Part shown: in pieces, positions 7,170-14,443 of the stretch
How positions within the stretch are numbered: the first letter of the stretch is position 1
Layout: every line of letters starts with the position of its first letter
Source: JAEXNA01 sp050486105
GTDB lineage: Bacteria; Vulcanimicrobiota; Xenobia; Xenobiales; JADMJV01
Reading direction: 5' to 3'
Assembly (NCBI GenBank): GCA_050486105.1
Contig: JBJHCR010000158.1
Coordinates: 1-14,506 of the forward strand
Length of the DNA: 14,506 nucleotides
Position numbers and translations under genes: made by a program
The notes under the pieces: generated by a model
The model's input: the letters and a program-made list of their open reading frames with translations, nothing else
Databases searched by the model: none
Told to the model about the DNA's origin: nothing

Positions 7170-9014
7170 TTAGGCCCGAGCATACGGACGGTACAGACTC
7201 TTAAAGAGATCCGGCATCACTTCTCCTCCCGGAAAGGGAGGCGAGTAGGGATAGGCGGGAGCCGTAGGCGGAAGGGGCAGAGACAGGGTCCGGCCGTCCA
7301 TTTGCAGCAACAGTTTTTGCTCCACCAAGTCTGCCACTAGCTCCTCTTGCCCGACCAAACTCCGGGCCGTCGCTCCCTCGGCGCACAGTTCCAGCAGGTC
7401 CACCTCAGCCTGGCTCAACCGTCGATCGGCCTGCGGAGTACAGCCGCGATCGTCCCGCAACACTCCCCCATCAAGCTCCAGCCGGACGTTGGAAAAGGAG
7501 CGTTGCCACTCCTCCACAGCCCGGTAGAGCGCCCGGACTCCCGGCCCCGCTTCGGCCTTCGGAGTGCGGTAGAAGTGGTAGGCCAGTTGGTCGAGTTCCT
7601 CGGCGGGCAAGCAATAGGCATGCTCCATCATGGGGTGGGGCCGTAACTCAAACCCCAATTCGGCGCGGCGGCGGAAGTAGGGACTGTATCGGTCGAAGCG
7701 GATATTCGTGATACCCGCCGGAGGCTGGAGATGATGAATGAGCGGAATAAGCTCGGCAGCTCGGGCGTACCAGGCGTCTTCTTCCCCGGGAAAATCCCAT
7801 AAGAGGTTGTAAGAAAGCTGGATGCCGTAGACCCGCGCCCATTTCAGGAGGTTCACCTGAGTTATCCCCTTGGCTCCTTTTTTCATTAAGTCGAGCACCC
7901 GAGTGTCGAGGGATTCAATCCCAGGTTGGATCCAGCGGATGCCGGCCTGGGCCAGCGCTTCGATCTGGCTGCGCTTCAGATTGGACTTGGTTTCGTAGAA
8001 AAGATTGAAGTCCCGCTTGGCCAAGGCCGGAACCAGGCTCTTAAAGTAGGCCATGTCAAGAATGTTGTCTACGACCTCGAAATTGCGTACTTCCCAGCGC
8101 GAAGAAAGTTCGTCGAACTCTCTTAAGACGAGATCTGGGGACTTGCTCGAATAGCCCATGGAGCCGCCGTTGAGCCCGCAGAAGGTGCAATGAGAGACCG
8201 CCCCCCACCAGCAACCTCGCGAGGTTTCCACCGGTAGACCGACCTTGAGATTGCGCAGGCTCGATGCTTCGAGTTGCTGAAAATAGTCGCTGAAATCGGG
8301 CAGCGGTAGAGAATCGAGAGCCCGGTAAACCGCCCGAGGTAGGGGCTTGGGGTATCCGTCCTCTCGATGCTGGGGCCCCAGGGCCCCCCGAGGCAGAGGA
8401 CCTCCTTCCAGGATGGCCCGAAAAAGCTCTCCCACCACCCCGTCTCCGTCCCCGGAGAGCACATAATCCACCCAAGGGAAGTTTCGATGAGTGGCCGCTC
8501 CCATCTGGGTTTCGCAGTTGGCCCCTCCCATAACCGTGGCCACTTCCGGCGCCAATTCCCGAATTCTCCGCAGTAGGGCGAGCGAGGCCAAGTGCTGCTG
8601 AAAGGTGGAGGTGCATCCCACCAAGCGGGGCTGCTGCGCCAGAACCTTTCGGGCCACCTCCTCGATGTGAAGCTGAACCTTTTCAGACATACGCCTTACC
8701 CACTTGAGGCTGGCTTCTCGGGCCTGCCTTAGCTGCTCTCCTGCTAGGGGAGAGTACGCGAATAGGACATCCAGCATCGCTTGTTCGTCGGGCTGCTGAT
8801 CGGAAAAGGCACTTCGGGAGTAGAGGTACTCGCCCAACATGGCGTGAGACCATAGGCGGTTGCTGCCGGTCACTGCCTGGTATTCGTTGATACCGATGGC
8901 TTCCACCAGGGAAAACGTGGCGTATTCAACCCGGGCCTCGAGCCCCTCTCGAGCGAGCAGAGACTTGAGCAAACTCAAACCCAGACAAGGTCGGGTCAAT
9001 TCGACAAAAGGCAT
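7170..9014 (-). CDS. B12-type radical SAM RiPP C-methyltransferase (PoyB/PoyC-like)
   Basis: The protein has 614 residues from ATG 9014. Residues 1-240 match the B12-binding-like part of this family (VGCTSTFQQHLASLALLRRI, MGGANCETQMG, VDYVLSGDGD). The radical SAM core follows with C268, C276 and C279 in SRGCWWGAVSHCTFCGLNGG, a CX7CX2C cluster motif, then FEVVDNILDM, FYETKSN, IQPGIESLD and YNLLWDFPGE. These strings are typical of the RiPP maturation radical SAM C-methyltransferases that act on nitrile-hydratase-leader peptides, including the polytheonamide enzymes. Inferred role: methylation of unactivated carbons in a core peptide. About 100 C-terminal residues are variable. In-frame codons upstream extend the first strand to IVLVCMPF, so a CTG start at 9038 is likely (see findings). 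It is divergent from the epimerase gene. Confidence 0.92.
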   Translation of the reverse strand: MPFVELTRPCLGLSLLKSLLAREGLEARVEYATFSLVEAIGINEYQAVTGSNRLWSHAMLGEYLYSRSAFSDQQPDEQAMLDVLFAYSPLAGEQLRQAREASLKWVRRMSEKVQLHIEEVARKVLAQQPRLVGCTSTFQQHLASLALLRRIRELAPEVATVMGGANCETQMGAATHRNFPWVDYVLSGDGDGVVGELFRAILEGGPLPRGALGPQHREDGYPKPLPRAVYRALDSLPLPDFSDYFQQLEASSLRNLKVGLPVETSRGCWWGAVSHCTFCGLNGGSMGYSSKSPDLVLREFDELSSRWEVRNFEVVDNILDMAYFKSLVPALAKRDFNLFYETKSNLKRSQIEALAQAGIRWIQPGIESLDTRVLDLMKKGAKGITQVNLLKWARVYGIQLSYNLLWDFPGEEDAWYARAAELIPLIHHLQPPAGITNIRFDRYSPYFRRRAELGFELRPHPMMEHAYCLPAEELDQLAYHFYRTPKAEAGPGVRALYRAVEEWQRSFSNVRLELDGGVLRDDRGCTPQADRRLSQAEVDLLELCAEGATARSLVGQEELVADLVEQKLLLQMDGRTLSLPLPPTAPAYPYSPPFPGGEVMPDLFKSLYRPYARA

Positions 9015-9038
9015 GCAAACTAAAACTATATTGGACAG

Positions 9039-9073
9039 GACCGGGCCTCCTCTTCAGCTAACTGAAGCCTCTT
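9039..9073. promoter_or_regulatory. Short divergent intergenic region with a dyad
   Basis: Between the two radical SAM genes lies CTTCAG (9052-9057), CTAA, CTGAAG (9062-9067), a perfect 6-base inverted repeat directly before the ATG at 9074. On the minus strand GGAGG (9050-9046) is a good SD for the leftward gene. With so little space, promoters must overlap the coding starts. The dyad could be an operator or a 5' RNA hairpin. No clear -10/-35 pair is seen. Confidence 0.4.
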
Positions 9074-10441
9074 ATGACTTTGTGCCAAACTATCCCCACG
9101 TGGGAAGTAAAACGCCTTCTTGAGTATTTCTTAGCCGATCCGGAATTCCTGGACCGGCTGCGAGAAGATCCGCTTAAGGCGGCCGGGGAACTGGGTCTCT
9201 CGTGGGACCCCACCCGGGTACAAAAGTTGTGGGATCCTCAGGCTCCCGAGCGCGACTTCTTCCCCGACGAGGTGGCTTATCGCGAGCAAATCAAGGAAAG
9301 AATGCGCCTGCGAGACCAGATCCGAGAAGAAGGAACTCCCGACGATCCGCGCTATCAAGCCTGGAGGACTCGGCAGCAGGCCCGGGTGAAGGCCGAGGTC
9401 GGCCCGGTCAAGGCCGAATGTATCATTCACGCTCCCATGGCGTTCGAGCTAAGCCAAGGCTGTTCGGTGGGTTGCTGGTTCTGTGCCATCTCGGCTGAAA
9501 AGCTGAAGGCTCACTTCCCCTATACAGCTGAAAACGGGCAGCTGTGGCGGGACACTCTGGGGGTGTTCCGGAACCTCATGGGTCGGGCGGCCCGTTGGGG
9601 GTTCTGCTACTGGGCCACTGATCCGCTGGACAACCCGGATTACGAAAAGTTCTGCATCGACTTTCACGAGACCCTAGGAATGTTTCCCCAGACCACCACC
9701 GCCATGGGACACAAAAACCCTGCCCGCACGCGGGCCCTGCTGTCCCTCTCGCAAGAGCGGGGCTGCCCGATCAACCGATTCTCCGTCCTAACCTTGAGCC
9801 TATTTCGAAAGGTCTTCGATGAGTTCTCTGCCGAGGAATTGGACTTAGTGGAGTGCCTGCCCCAAAATCGCGAGTCACGGGTCATGAAGAGCCAAGCCGG
9901 AAAGGCTCGCGAACGGGCCATCCGGGAGGCTGAAAAGGAGGGGCGCAGCTTCGCCGATGACGCCCACGCGGGCACCATCGCTTGCGTGTCCGGGTTCCTG
10001 GTCAACATGGTGGAGCGACGGGTGCGTCTAGTGAGCCCTTGTCGGGCCACCGAACGCTGGCCGTTGGGCTACTACGTCCACGCTGAAGGCCGGTTCAAAG
10101 ACCCCGAGTCCTTGGAACGCTTGGTGGAGGATATGGTGCGCCAGGCTATGCCCAACCAAATCAGCGAGCTTCCCACTGTGCGCCCGGCTTGGTTTGCCAC
10201 CCACCAGGAAATGGAGAATGGGTTTTCTCTCAGCTCCGATTTCCTGAGAATTACCCTGGCCGATCCTCTACAGGGGCCCTACTTGCAACGATTAGGACAC
10301 CTGCTGGCCGAGGGGCGATCTTCTGCCTCCACTCTGGCCACGCTGCTTTTTTATGAGTTCGGGGTGCCGGAAAGCCGCACTTTGGGTCAATTGCAATCGA
10401 TCTTTGAGCAGGGTTTCCTGGACGAGGAGCCCCAAGCATGA
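9074..10441 (+). CDS. Radical SAM RiPP peptide epimerase, PoyD-like
   Basis: The protein has 455 residues. Residues 8-60 form a small helical region (leader-recognition-like by position). The [4Fe-4S] motif C130, C134, C137 sits in ELSQGCSVGCWFCAIS. It is followed by family-typical strings: FPYTAENGQLWRD, GFCYWATDPLDNPDYEKFC, FPQTTTA, INRFSVLTL, IACVSGFLVNMVERRVRLV and SPCRATERWPLGYYV. These match, from memory, the PoyD/OspD family that converts L- to D-residues in proteusin cores using a radical at C-alpha and a Cys hydrogen donor. C304 and C323 are candidate donors, unassigned. Its stop overlaps the next start by 4 bases (ATGA, 10438-10441), so the two are coupled. It is the strongest marker that the mature product contains D-amino acids. 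Confidence 0.93.
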   Translation: MTLCQTIPTWEVKRLLEYFLADPEFLDRLREDPLKAAGELGLSWDPTRVQKLWDPQAPERDFFPDEVAYREQIKERMRLRDQIREEGTPDDPRYQAWRTRQQARVKAEVGPVKAECIIHAPMAFELSQGCSVGCWFCAISAEKLKAHFPYTAENGQLWRDTLGVFRNLMGRAARWGFCYWATDPLDNPDYEKFCIDFHETLGMFPQTTTAMGHKNPARTRALLSLSQERGCPINRFSVLTLSLFRKVFDEFSAEELDLVECLPQNRESRVMKSQAGKARERAIREAEKEGRSFADDAHAGTIACVSGFLVNMVERRVRLVSPCRATERWPLGYYVHAEGRFKDPESLERLVEDMVRQAMPNQISELPTVRPAWFATHQEMENGFSLSSDFLRITLADPLQGPYLQRLGHLLAEGRSSASTLATLLFYEFGVPESRTLGQLQSIFEQGFLDEEPQA

Positions 10442-11199
10442 GTTGGGCCCTACAAGAGGCTTTGCGCCGCGCGATCCCTCCTCGTGAAACGCCCACCGAC
10501 TGGGTCTACAGCTTGGCCGGAATGCGGGTTCCTCAGCGTCCCTGGCAACTGCAAGACTTGCTCCGAGAGCACGGAGTGCCGCCCACCGGGGTGGTTCATC
10601 TGGGAGCCCATTACGGCCAAGAACTGGAAACCTATCTCGCTTGCGGTTTTCGCCATATTCTGTACGCCGAAGCCAACCCTTACGTCTACGCTCGCTTGAT
10701 GGAACGAGTGAGCTTTTGGGGCGACTGGTTGGACACTCTCCGGGAGGCCTACAACCTTGAACCGCCTTGGCTGCGAGCCGTACATCGGGCGGTAGGGTCA
10801 CAGGACGGTCCGGTGGTTTTGCACCGTAATGAATATGACATGCAAGGCTCGCTGCTGGCCTCGGCCGATGCTTCCATCCGAGAAGTGGAGCAACTTGAGG
10901 TCCCCGGAGCGCGTTTGGACAGCCTGCTGGCCCAAGAGGGAGTGCAGGCGTCCGACTTCTCACTGCTCCATATGGATATTCAGGGGGCCGAAATCCTGGC
11001 TATGGAGAGCGGCCCCGAACTCTTGAGCGAAATTCGGATGGTCCTCACCGAGGTCAACTACCAACCCCGCTATCAAGGCTGTCCCTCTCCCGAGGATCTG
11101 GATGCTTTCCTGGAAGCTCGCGGCTTCCGTCGAGTCTTACGCACCGGCCCGTTTCCCGACTATCCGGTGGGCGACGCTCTCTATGTTAAATCCGCTTGA
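10438..11199 (+). CDS. FkbM-family SAM methyltransferase (PoyE-like candidate N-methyltransferase)
   Basis: The protein has 253 residues. SAM-binding elements are VVHLGAHYGQE (52-62) and the acidic YAEANP (E78). The FkbM hallmark MDIQGAE is at 179-185, followed by LTEVNYQPRY. The fold covers the protein from about residue 36; the first 35 residues resemble no domain I know. It overlaps the epimerase gene by 4 bases. In the polytheonamide pathway an FkbM-family enzyme, PoyE, methylates Asn side-chain nitrogens. By position this is its counterpart, but few Asn are available in the two cores here (one each), so another target is possible. The last 13 codons before SA-stop are repeated nearly exactly at 11621-11659. 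Confidence 0.9.
   Translation: MSWALQEALRRAIPPRETPTDWVYSLAGMRVPQRPWQLQDLLREHGVPPTGVVHLGAHYGQELETYLACGFRHILYAEANPYVYARLMERVSFWGDWLDTLREAYNLEPPWLRAVHRAVGSQDGPVVLHRNEYDMQGSLLASADASIREVEQLEVPGARLDSLLAQEGVQASDFSLLHMDIQGAEILAMESGPELLSEIRMVLTEVNYQPRYQGCPSPEDLDAFLEARGFRRVLRTGPFPDYPVGDALYVKSA
11152..11190 (+). repeat. Direct repeat, copy 1 (3' end of the methyltransferase gene)
   Basis: These 39 bases encode FPDYPVGDALYVK and match 11621-11659 with two differences, both silent third-base changes (TAT/TAC and AAA/AAG). The copies are 469 bases apart and flank the second precursor gene. Confidence 0.9.
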
Positions 11200-11247
11200 T
11201 TCGTGGGAAGACCGAATGATTGTGCCTCTACTGGCCTGGCTCCCCCT

Positions 11248-11589
11248 CTAGTTCCCCAGCAACCATCCACCAGGTCCAACCAGCCATCCACCTTGGCTCC
11301 CTACCCCACCCTGGCTCCCACTTGAACCGCCGGCCACGGTCGAGAGCTGGTCTTCGGAAAGCTCGCCGTCGTGGAAGTCTTGGGGGTTCACGGGCAGAAC
11401 CATATAGATCTGGTCCGGCTTCTCTTCAAGTACCGTCACTTTAAGGTCCGAGGGCAGTTTGGCGTCCTCGTGAAGTGCTGCCAACTCATCTGCGAGAACA
11501 GCATTGGGCTCGGAGAGCAGTCGCTTGCGAAAGGCCTCGTCCTTCCAGGCTTTAGCAATGATGCGGGCATCAAATTCTTGTCGATTCAC
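11248..11589 (-). CDS. Proteusin-type RiPP precursor with NHLP leader, Gly/Trp-rich core
   Basis: The protein has 113 residues from GTG 11589, with GGGGAGG as SD. Residues 1-88 are a nitrile-hydratase-like leader (IIAKAWKDEAFRKRLLSEP, LPSDLKVTVLEE, YMVLPVNP, ELSEDQL) ending in TVAGG, a double-glycine-type cleavage site. The predicted core, 89-113, is 25 residues with 10 Gly, 2 Trp, 4 Ser, no Cys and no Thr. It is built from short duplications: GSQGG twice and GGWL twice. The leader is identical to that of the other precursor at 76 of 88 positions, while the cores share nothing obvious. It lies 65 bases after the oxygenase stop and could be transcribed with it. It converges on the methyltransferase gene. 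Confidence 0.9.
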   Translation of the reverse strand: MNRQEFDARIIAKAWKDEAFRKRLLSEPNAVLADELAALHEDAKLPSDLKVTVLEEKPDQIYMVLPVNPQDFHDGELSEDQLSTVAGGSSGSQGGVGSQGGWLVGPGGWLLGN

Positions 11590-11620
11590 AAACTTTTCCT
11601 CCCCTCTTTATGCTCCCCGA

Positions 11621-11662
11621 TTTCCCGACTATCCGGTGGGCGACGCTCTCTACGTTAAGTAA
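11621..11662 (+). pseudogene. Remnant 3' end of an FkbM methyltransferase gene (direct repeat copy 2)
   Basis: Thirteen codons, FPDYPVGDALYVK, plus a TAA stop (11660-11662) repeat the end of the methyltransferase gene at 10438-11199. Nothing upstream continues the frame: position 11620 and earlier is the 5' leader region of the precursor gene at 11248-11589. The remnant overlaps the oxygenase stop (11655-11657) on the other strand. Only silent changes separate the copies, so the tail was either a working gene end or was copied recently. Confidence 0.8.
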
Positions 11663-12429
11663 AAAACATGCCGTTGGATTGGACCAGCGATTCGATCAAC
11701 TCCAGACGGCGTTCCCCCACACNNNNNNNNNNCCCCCACACGGGCTCGGGCTTGCTCTAAATCTGCCAACAACTCTTCATCGATCTCCAAGCCACCAGCG
11801 TGATACCAAGGGAGCTCCGAGTGACGTCCTTCGAGCATGGCTAATCGAAGCCGGCGAAGCTGCTCGGGCGCTTCCTCCGAGGGGTTTGGCATAAAGTCGA
11901 GGCTCAACACGCAACGTGTTTGGTCGGAGTTATTCCAGGCCTCGTGCTCTAGGGTGTCGTCGAAAACCAACCATTCACCTTCGGCCCAACTGCGGCGATG
12001 CTCGCCGATCCGCAAAGTGCATTCAGGCGGGCAGATCAGCCCCAAGTGGGCCCGCAGCATGAGGTCTTGAGCTACTCCGCAGTGGGGCAGGATGCGGGTC
12101 TTCGGTCCCAGGACGTAAAAAGCAGCCGTGGCCACGCCCGGCAGACCCTCCAGCAAGGCTGCCGTGTGCGGATAAAGTTGCAAGTTGCGCCGCACCGGCG
12201 CCCCCAAAATGTGAAAGTAGAACATGGCCCGTTGCCCCTCCACCCCCGGACGAGGGGAAGCGTAGAGGGTCGGAAATCGAAACCGCAAGAACGCCAGCCG
12301 TTCCAGGGCCGTTCGAGCTTCTTCGGCCAGGAGCGGCCATTGTCGGGCCGCTGCCGTCAGGGCTGGGAAGTCGGAGGCCTCCAAAAAGGCCAGGGGTGAA
12401 GAACCCCTGGTCTCTTGCCCACTCAACAC
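11655..12429 (-). CDS. Aspartyl/asparaginyl beta-hydroxylase-type Fe(II)/2-oxoglutarate oxygenase, interrupted by an assembly gap
   Basis: Family motifs are visible on a double-stranded beta-helix: PHCG (H116, x, G118), RAHLGLICP, GEWLVFDDTLEHEAWN (H162) and TRCVLSLDF (R172). AspH enzymes bind iron with two His and have Gly where most relatives have Asp; HCG fits this, and the Arg would bind 2-oxoglutarate. Inferred role: hydroxylation of core residues in the RiPP. The start is GTG 12429, 4 bases after the precursor stop, so it is coupled. Ten Ns at 11723-11732 are flanked on both sides by CCCCCACAC. Merging this 9-base overlap removes 19 bases and gives a 251-residue protein ending ERRLELIESLVQSNGMFFT with TAA at 11655-11657. 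Reading straight through the Ns gives a different, implausible tail. Confidence 0.88.
11723..11732. other. Assembly gap of 10 Ns with a 9-base overlap on both sides
   Basis: CCCCCACAC occurs at 11714-11722 and again at 11733-11741, directly on each side of the Ns. This is what two contig ends with a short unmerged overlap look like. The true sequence probably contains the 9 bases once and no gap. Confidence 0.85.
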
Positions 12430-12433
12430 CCGC

Positions 12434-12820
12434 TCAAATGACTACGACAGTCGTTCCGGCCGCGACCACTCCGACCACCTGGACCACATCCAGCGTGGGT
12501 CCGGCTACGTTCACCTGACCCACGGCCACAACTTGGTCCGCGCCACCTCCGCCGGCCCCTCCGGCCACAGCCAACAGTTGGTCTTCGGAAAGCTCACCAT
12601 CGTGAAAGTCGTGGGGATTCAGGGGCAAAACCAAATAAATTTGGTCCGCCTTTTCTTCCAGCACAGTCACTTTAACGTCCGAAGGTAGTTTGGCTTCTGC
12701 GTGCAGGGCTGCCAATTCGTCTGCCAAAACGGCGTTGGGCTCGGAGACGAGTCGCTTGCGGAACTCTTCATCCTTCCAGGCCTTGGCGATGATGCGTGCT
12801 TCAAATTCTTGTCGATTCAA
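12434..12820 (-). CDS. Proteusin-type RiPP precursor with NHLP leader, Val-rich polytheonamide-like core
   Basis: The protein has 128 residues from TTG 12820, behind GGGAGG. Residues 1-88 are the nitrile-hydratase-like leader (MNRQEFEARIIAKAWKDEEF, LPSDVKVTVLEE, YLVLPLNP, ELSEDQL) ending AVAGG. The predicted core, 89-128, is 40 residues with 14 Val, no Cys and no Ser. It starts AGGGGADQVVAVGQVNVAGP and ends VVGVVAAGTTVVVI. The Val/Ala/Gly/Asn make-up recalls polytheonamide, whose alternating D and L residues form a beta-helical pore. With the epimerase and methyltransferases nearby, a modified D/L peptide is inferred. Cleavage after AGG is family knowledge, not shown here. It is followed after 4 bases by the oxygenase gene. 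Confidence 0.93.
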   Translation of the reverse strand: MNRQEFEARIIAKAWKDEEFRKRLVSEPNAVLADELAALHAEAKLPSDVKVTVLEEKADQIYLVLPLNPHDFHDGELSEDQLLAVAGGAGGGGADQVVAVGQVNVAGPTLDVVQVVGVVAAGTTVVVI

Positions 12821-13044
12821 AATCTTTTCCTCCCGGTTTAATTCATCCCGATTTCGTGGGGGTCTAACTTATCCCTTCATCAAGGTAGTTTGTTTGTCGG
12901 AGGTCTCCGGTCCCAGACTGGGGGTTTGACAACCTCCATTTTCCAAGTGAACTTCGAGCGACCGGCGACTCGAGCCACCCTGGCGATAAAGAGGGTGTTT
13001 GCGGCCCTCTACAGTATCTAGCCCCTCGGAGGAAGATAGACAAC
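12821..13044. promoter_or_regulatory. Divergent intergenic region between the Val-rich precursor and the unknown 460-residue gene
   Basis: This 224-base region should hold promoters for both directions. On the minus strand the precursor SD (GGGAGG) is next to its start. On the plus strand TTGACA at 12926-12931 is a perfect -35 word, but the matching -10 (near TGAACT, 12948-12953) is poor. GGAGG at 13028-13032 precedes GTG 13045 by 12 bases. CCCAG-A-CTGGG (12912-12922) is an 11-base dyad just before the -35 word and could be an operator. The first 30 or so bases next to the precursor resemble those upstream of the other precursor. Confidence 0.4.
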
Positions 13045-14427
13045 GTGAAGACCAGTTTACTAGACCTATTGAAAATTGCCCGCACGGAAGCCGAAGGCGG
13101 AGACTTGCTCGGAGTCCTGGAAGAAATCTATGAGCCTGCCGAGGTGCGTCCGGATGGTTTTCCCGATGCGGTGATCTGGAAAGGGGGAAACCACACCACC
13201 GGTATCAATCCCGTAGCTCATTCACTTACCGATTGCTACGCCCTCGTAGGCACTATTGCGGCCTTAGACGTCCTAGGGCTTCCCTCATACTTAGTCCCGA
13301 TGTGGGCCCAATATCGCCACGATAAAGACCTAACTCCGTTGAGTTGGTTCGGCAATATGCCCTGCACCTCTATCAAGTGGTCCACCGCCGGGGATGCCTA
13401 CGTCAACGATGGCAAAGGCGGTAAATGTGTGGTCAAGGGCAAATCAGGCAACGCCAAGCTTCGCACCATGGCCGGAGTCTTCTGCAACGTTCGACCCTAC
13501 GGGAACATCACCGTGGTCCGCAGCATGCCCAACCTCCCTTACTCTCAGGACAAAGACAAGTTTGACGTCGATCCGAAAACCGGGATTATCCACTCGGAGA
13601 TGAACACCCCGGGAATACAGATCGCCTATGCCATTAGACACTTTCTTCGAATGGTCCACGAAACCGGGCGTTTGGGAAGGGTAGCTTGCAAACCGACCCA
13701 AGCCCAGGAAGACGGCATCACTTCAGGCCTCTTGTCTTGGCTGCTGCAGGACACCAAATTCAAGATCGGTCGTAAATACGCCGTTGACGGCTACGACGAG
13801 CATCGTGAGAGAGTCGACCGAATCATCGCCCTGCTCCCCGAAGACTTCAAGGCCGGGATGGAAGACTGGGGAGGACAGATCGAGCAGCACATCGCCGACA
13901 CCAACTATGGTCTGCTGCTGTGGGACCTCATCGAAAAGCGAGACGTCATCGTCTTGTCTACCGACCTCGACGGAGACCGCCTGACCGACTTGCTTGCCGA
14001 TGTCTCCGACCCGTTACGCTTCTTTGGACAACTGGTCTTAGACCACGTCGGGCAGCAAGCGAAAATGTCCAAACTGTGGGGAGAAATGGGCTACACCACC
14101 GGAAACGGTCGCGACATGACTTCCGTCATGTACCGAATGTCCGGACCTCCCATCCACGAACAGACCTTGGGCTCGGCGGACGCCATGCTGCTCCGACTCT
14201 TGAACGGGGATGAGTCCATGGGTGGGACCAAGAAGCCCTACGACCCGCGCATTCACTTTGTGCTGATCCGCAATGCCTATCTGGAAGCCAACCCGGGCAA
14301 CAAAGAGCTGGAAGAGTGGCTGGATCAGGCTATCGCGAAATTCGACGAAGTCTACTCAGAAGAGCGTCCGGGATTCCTTCAAGGCTACGAGAAGCTCAAG
14401 AGCGCCATTACTCCCTGGGGAGCCTAG
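13045..14427 (+). CDS. Unrecognised 460-residue soluble protein
   Basis: The start is GTG 13045, with GGAGG 12 bases upstream. The protein has no signal peptide or membrane helix and has a balanced, acidic-leaning composition typical of a folded cytoplasmic protein. Landmarks are WKGGNHTTGINPVAHSLTDC (about 46-65), a Gly/Lys stretch YVNDGKGGKCVVKGKSGN, FCNVRPYGNITVVRSMPNLP, a helical middle and end, and MSGPPIHEQTLGSADAMLLR. I do not recognise the family or any catalytic motif. It is divergent from the RiPP precursor gene and may share a regulatory region with it, or may simply be the first gene of another unit. The frame is long, has a clear SD and shows no break, so it is a real gene. Function is unassigned. 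Confidence 0.8.
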   Translation: MKTSLLDLLKIARTEAEGGDLLGVLEEIYEPAEVRPDGFPDAVIWKGGNHTTGINPVAHSLTDCYALVGTIAALDVLGLPSYLVPMWAQYRHDKDLTPLSWFGNMPCTSIKWSTAGDAYVNDGKGGKCVVKGKSGNAKLRTMAGVFCNVRPYGNITVVRSMPNLPYSQDKDKFDVDPKTGIIHSEMNTPGIQIAYAIRHFLRMVHETGRLGRVACKPTQAQEDGITSGLLSWLLQDTKFKIGRKYAVDGYDEHRERVDRIIALLPEDFKAGMEDWGGQIEQHIADTNYGLLLWDLIEKRDVIVLSTDLDGDRLTDLLADVSDPLRFFGQLVLDHVGQQAKMSKLWGEMGYTTGNGRDMTSVMYRMSGPPIHEQTLGSADAMLLRLLNGDESMGGTKKPYDPRIHFVLIRNAYLEANPGNKELEEWLDQAIAKFDEVYSEERPGFLQGYEKLKSAITPWGA

Positions 14428-14443
14428 TGCTCTGTCAAACCTA

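Noticed and set aside
8056..8616. 186-residue minus-strand ORF
   Set aside because: It is an out-of-frame shadow of the radical SAM methyltransferase; the true frame carries the CX7CX2C motif.
11655..11722. Oxygenase tail read straight through the Ns, containing CGGTPSGVDRIAGPIQRHVF
   Set aside because: It depends on the arbitrary number of Ns and on counting the 9-base overlap twice; the merged frame gives a more natural C-terminus.
11700..11760. Frameshifted or broken oxygenase pseudogene
   Set aside because: The break coincides with an assembly gap, and merging the flanking overlap restores an intact frame.
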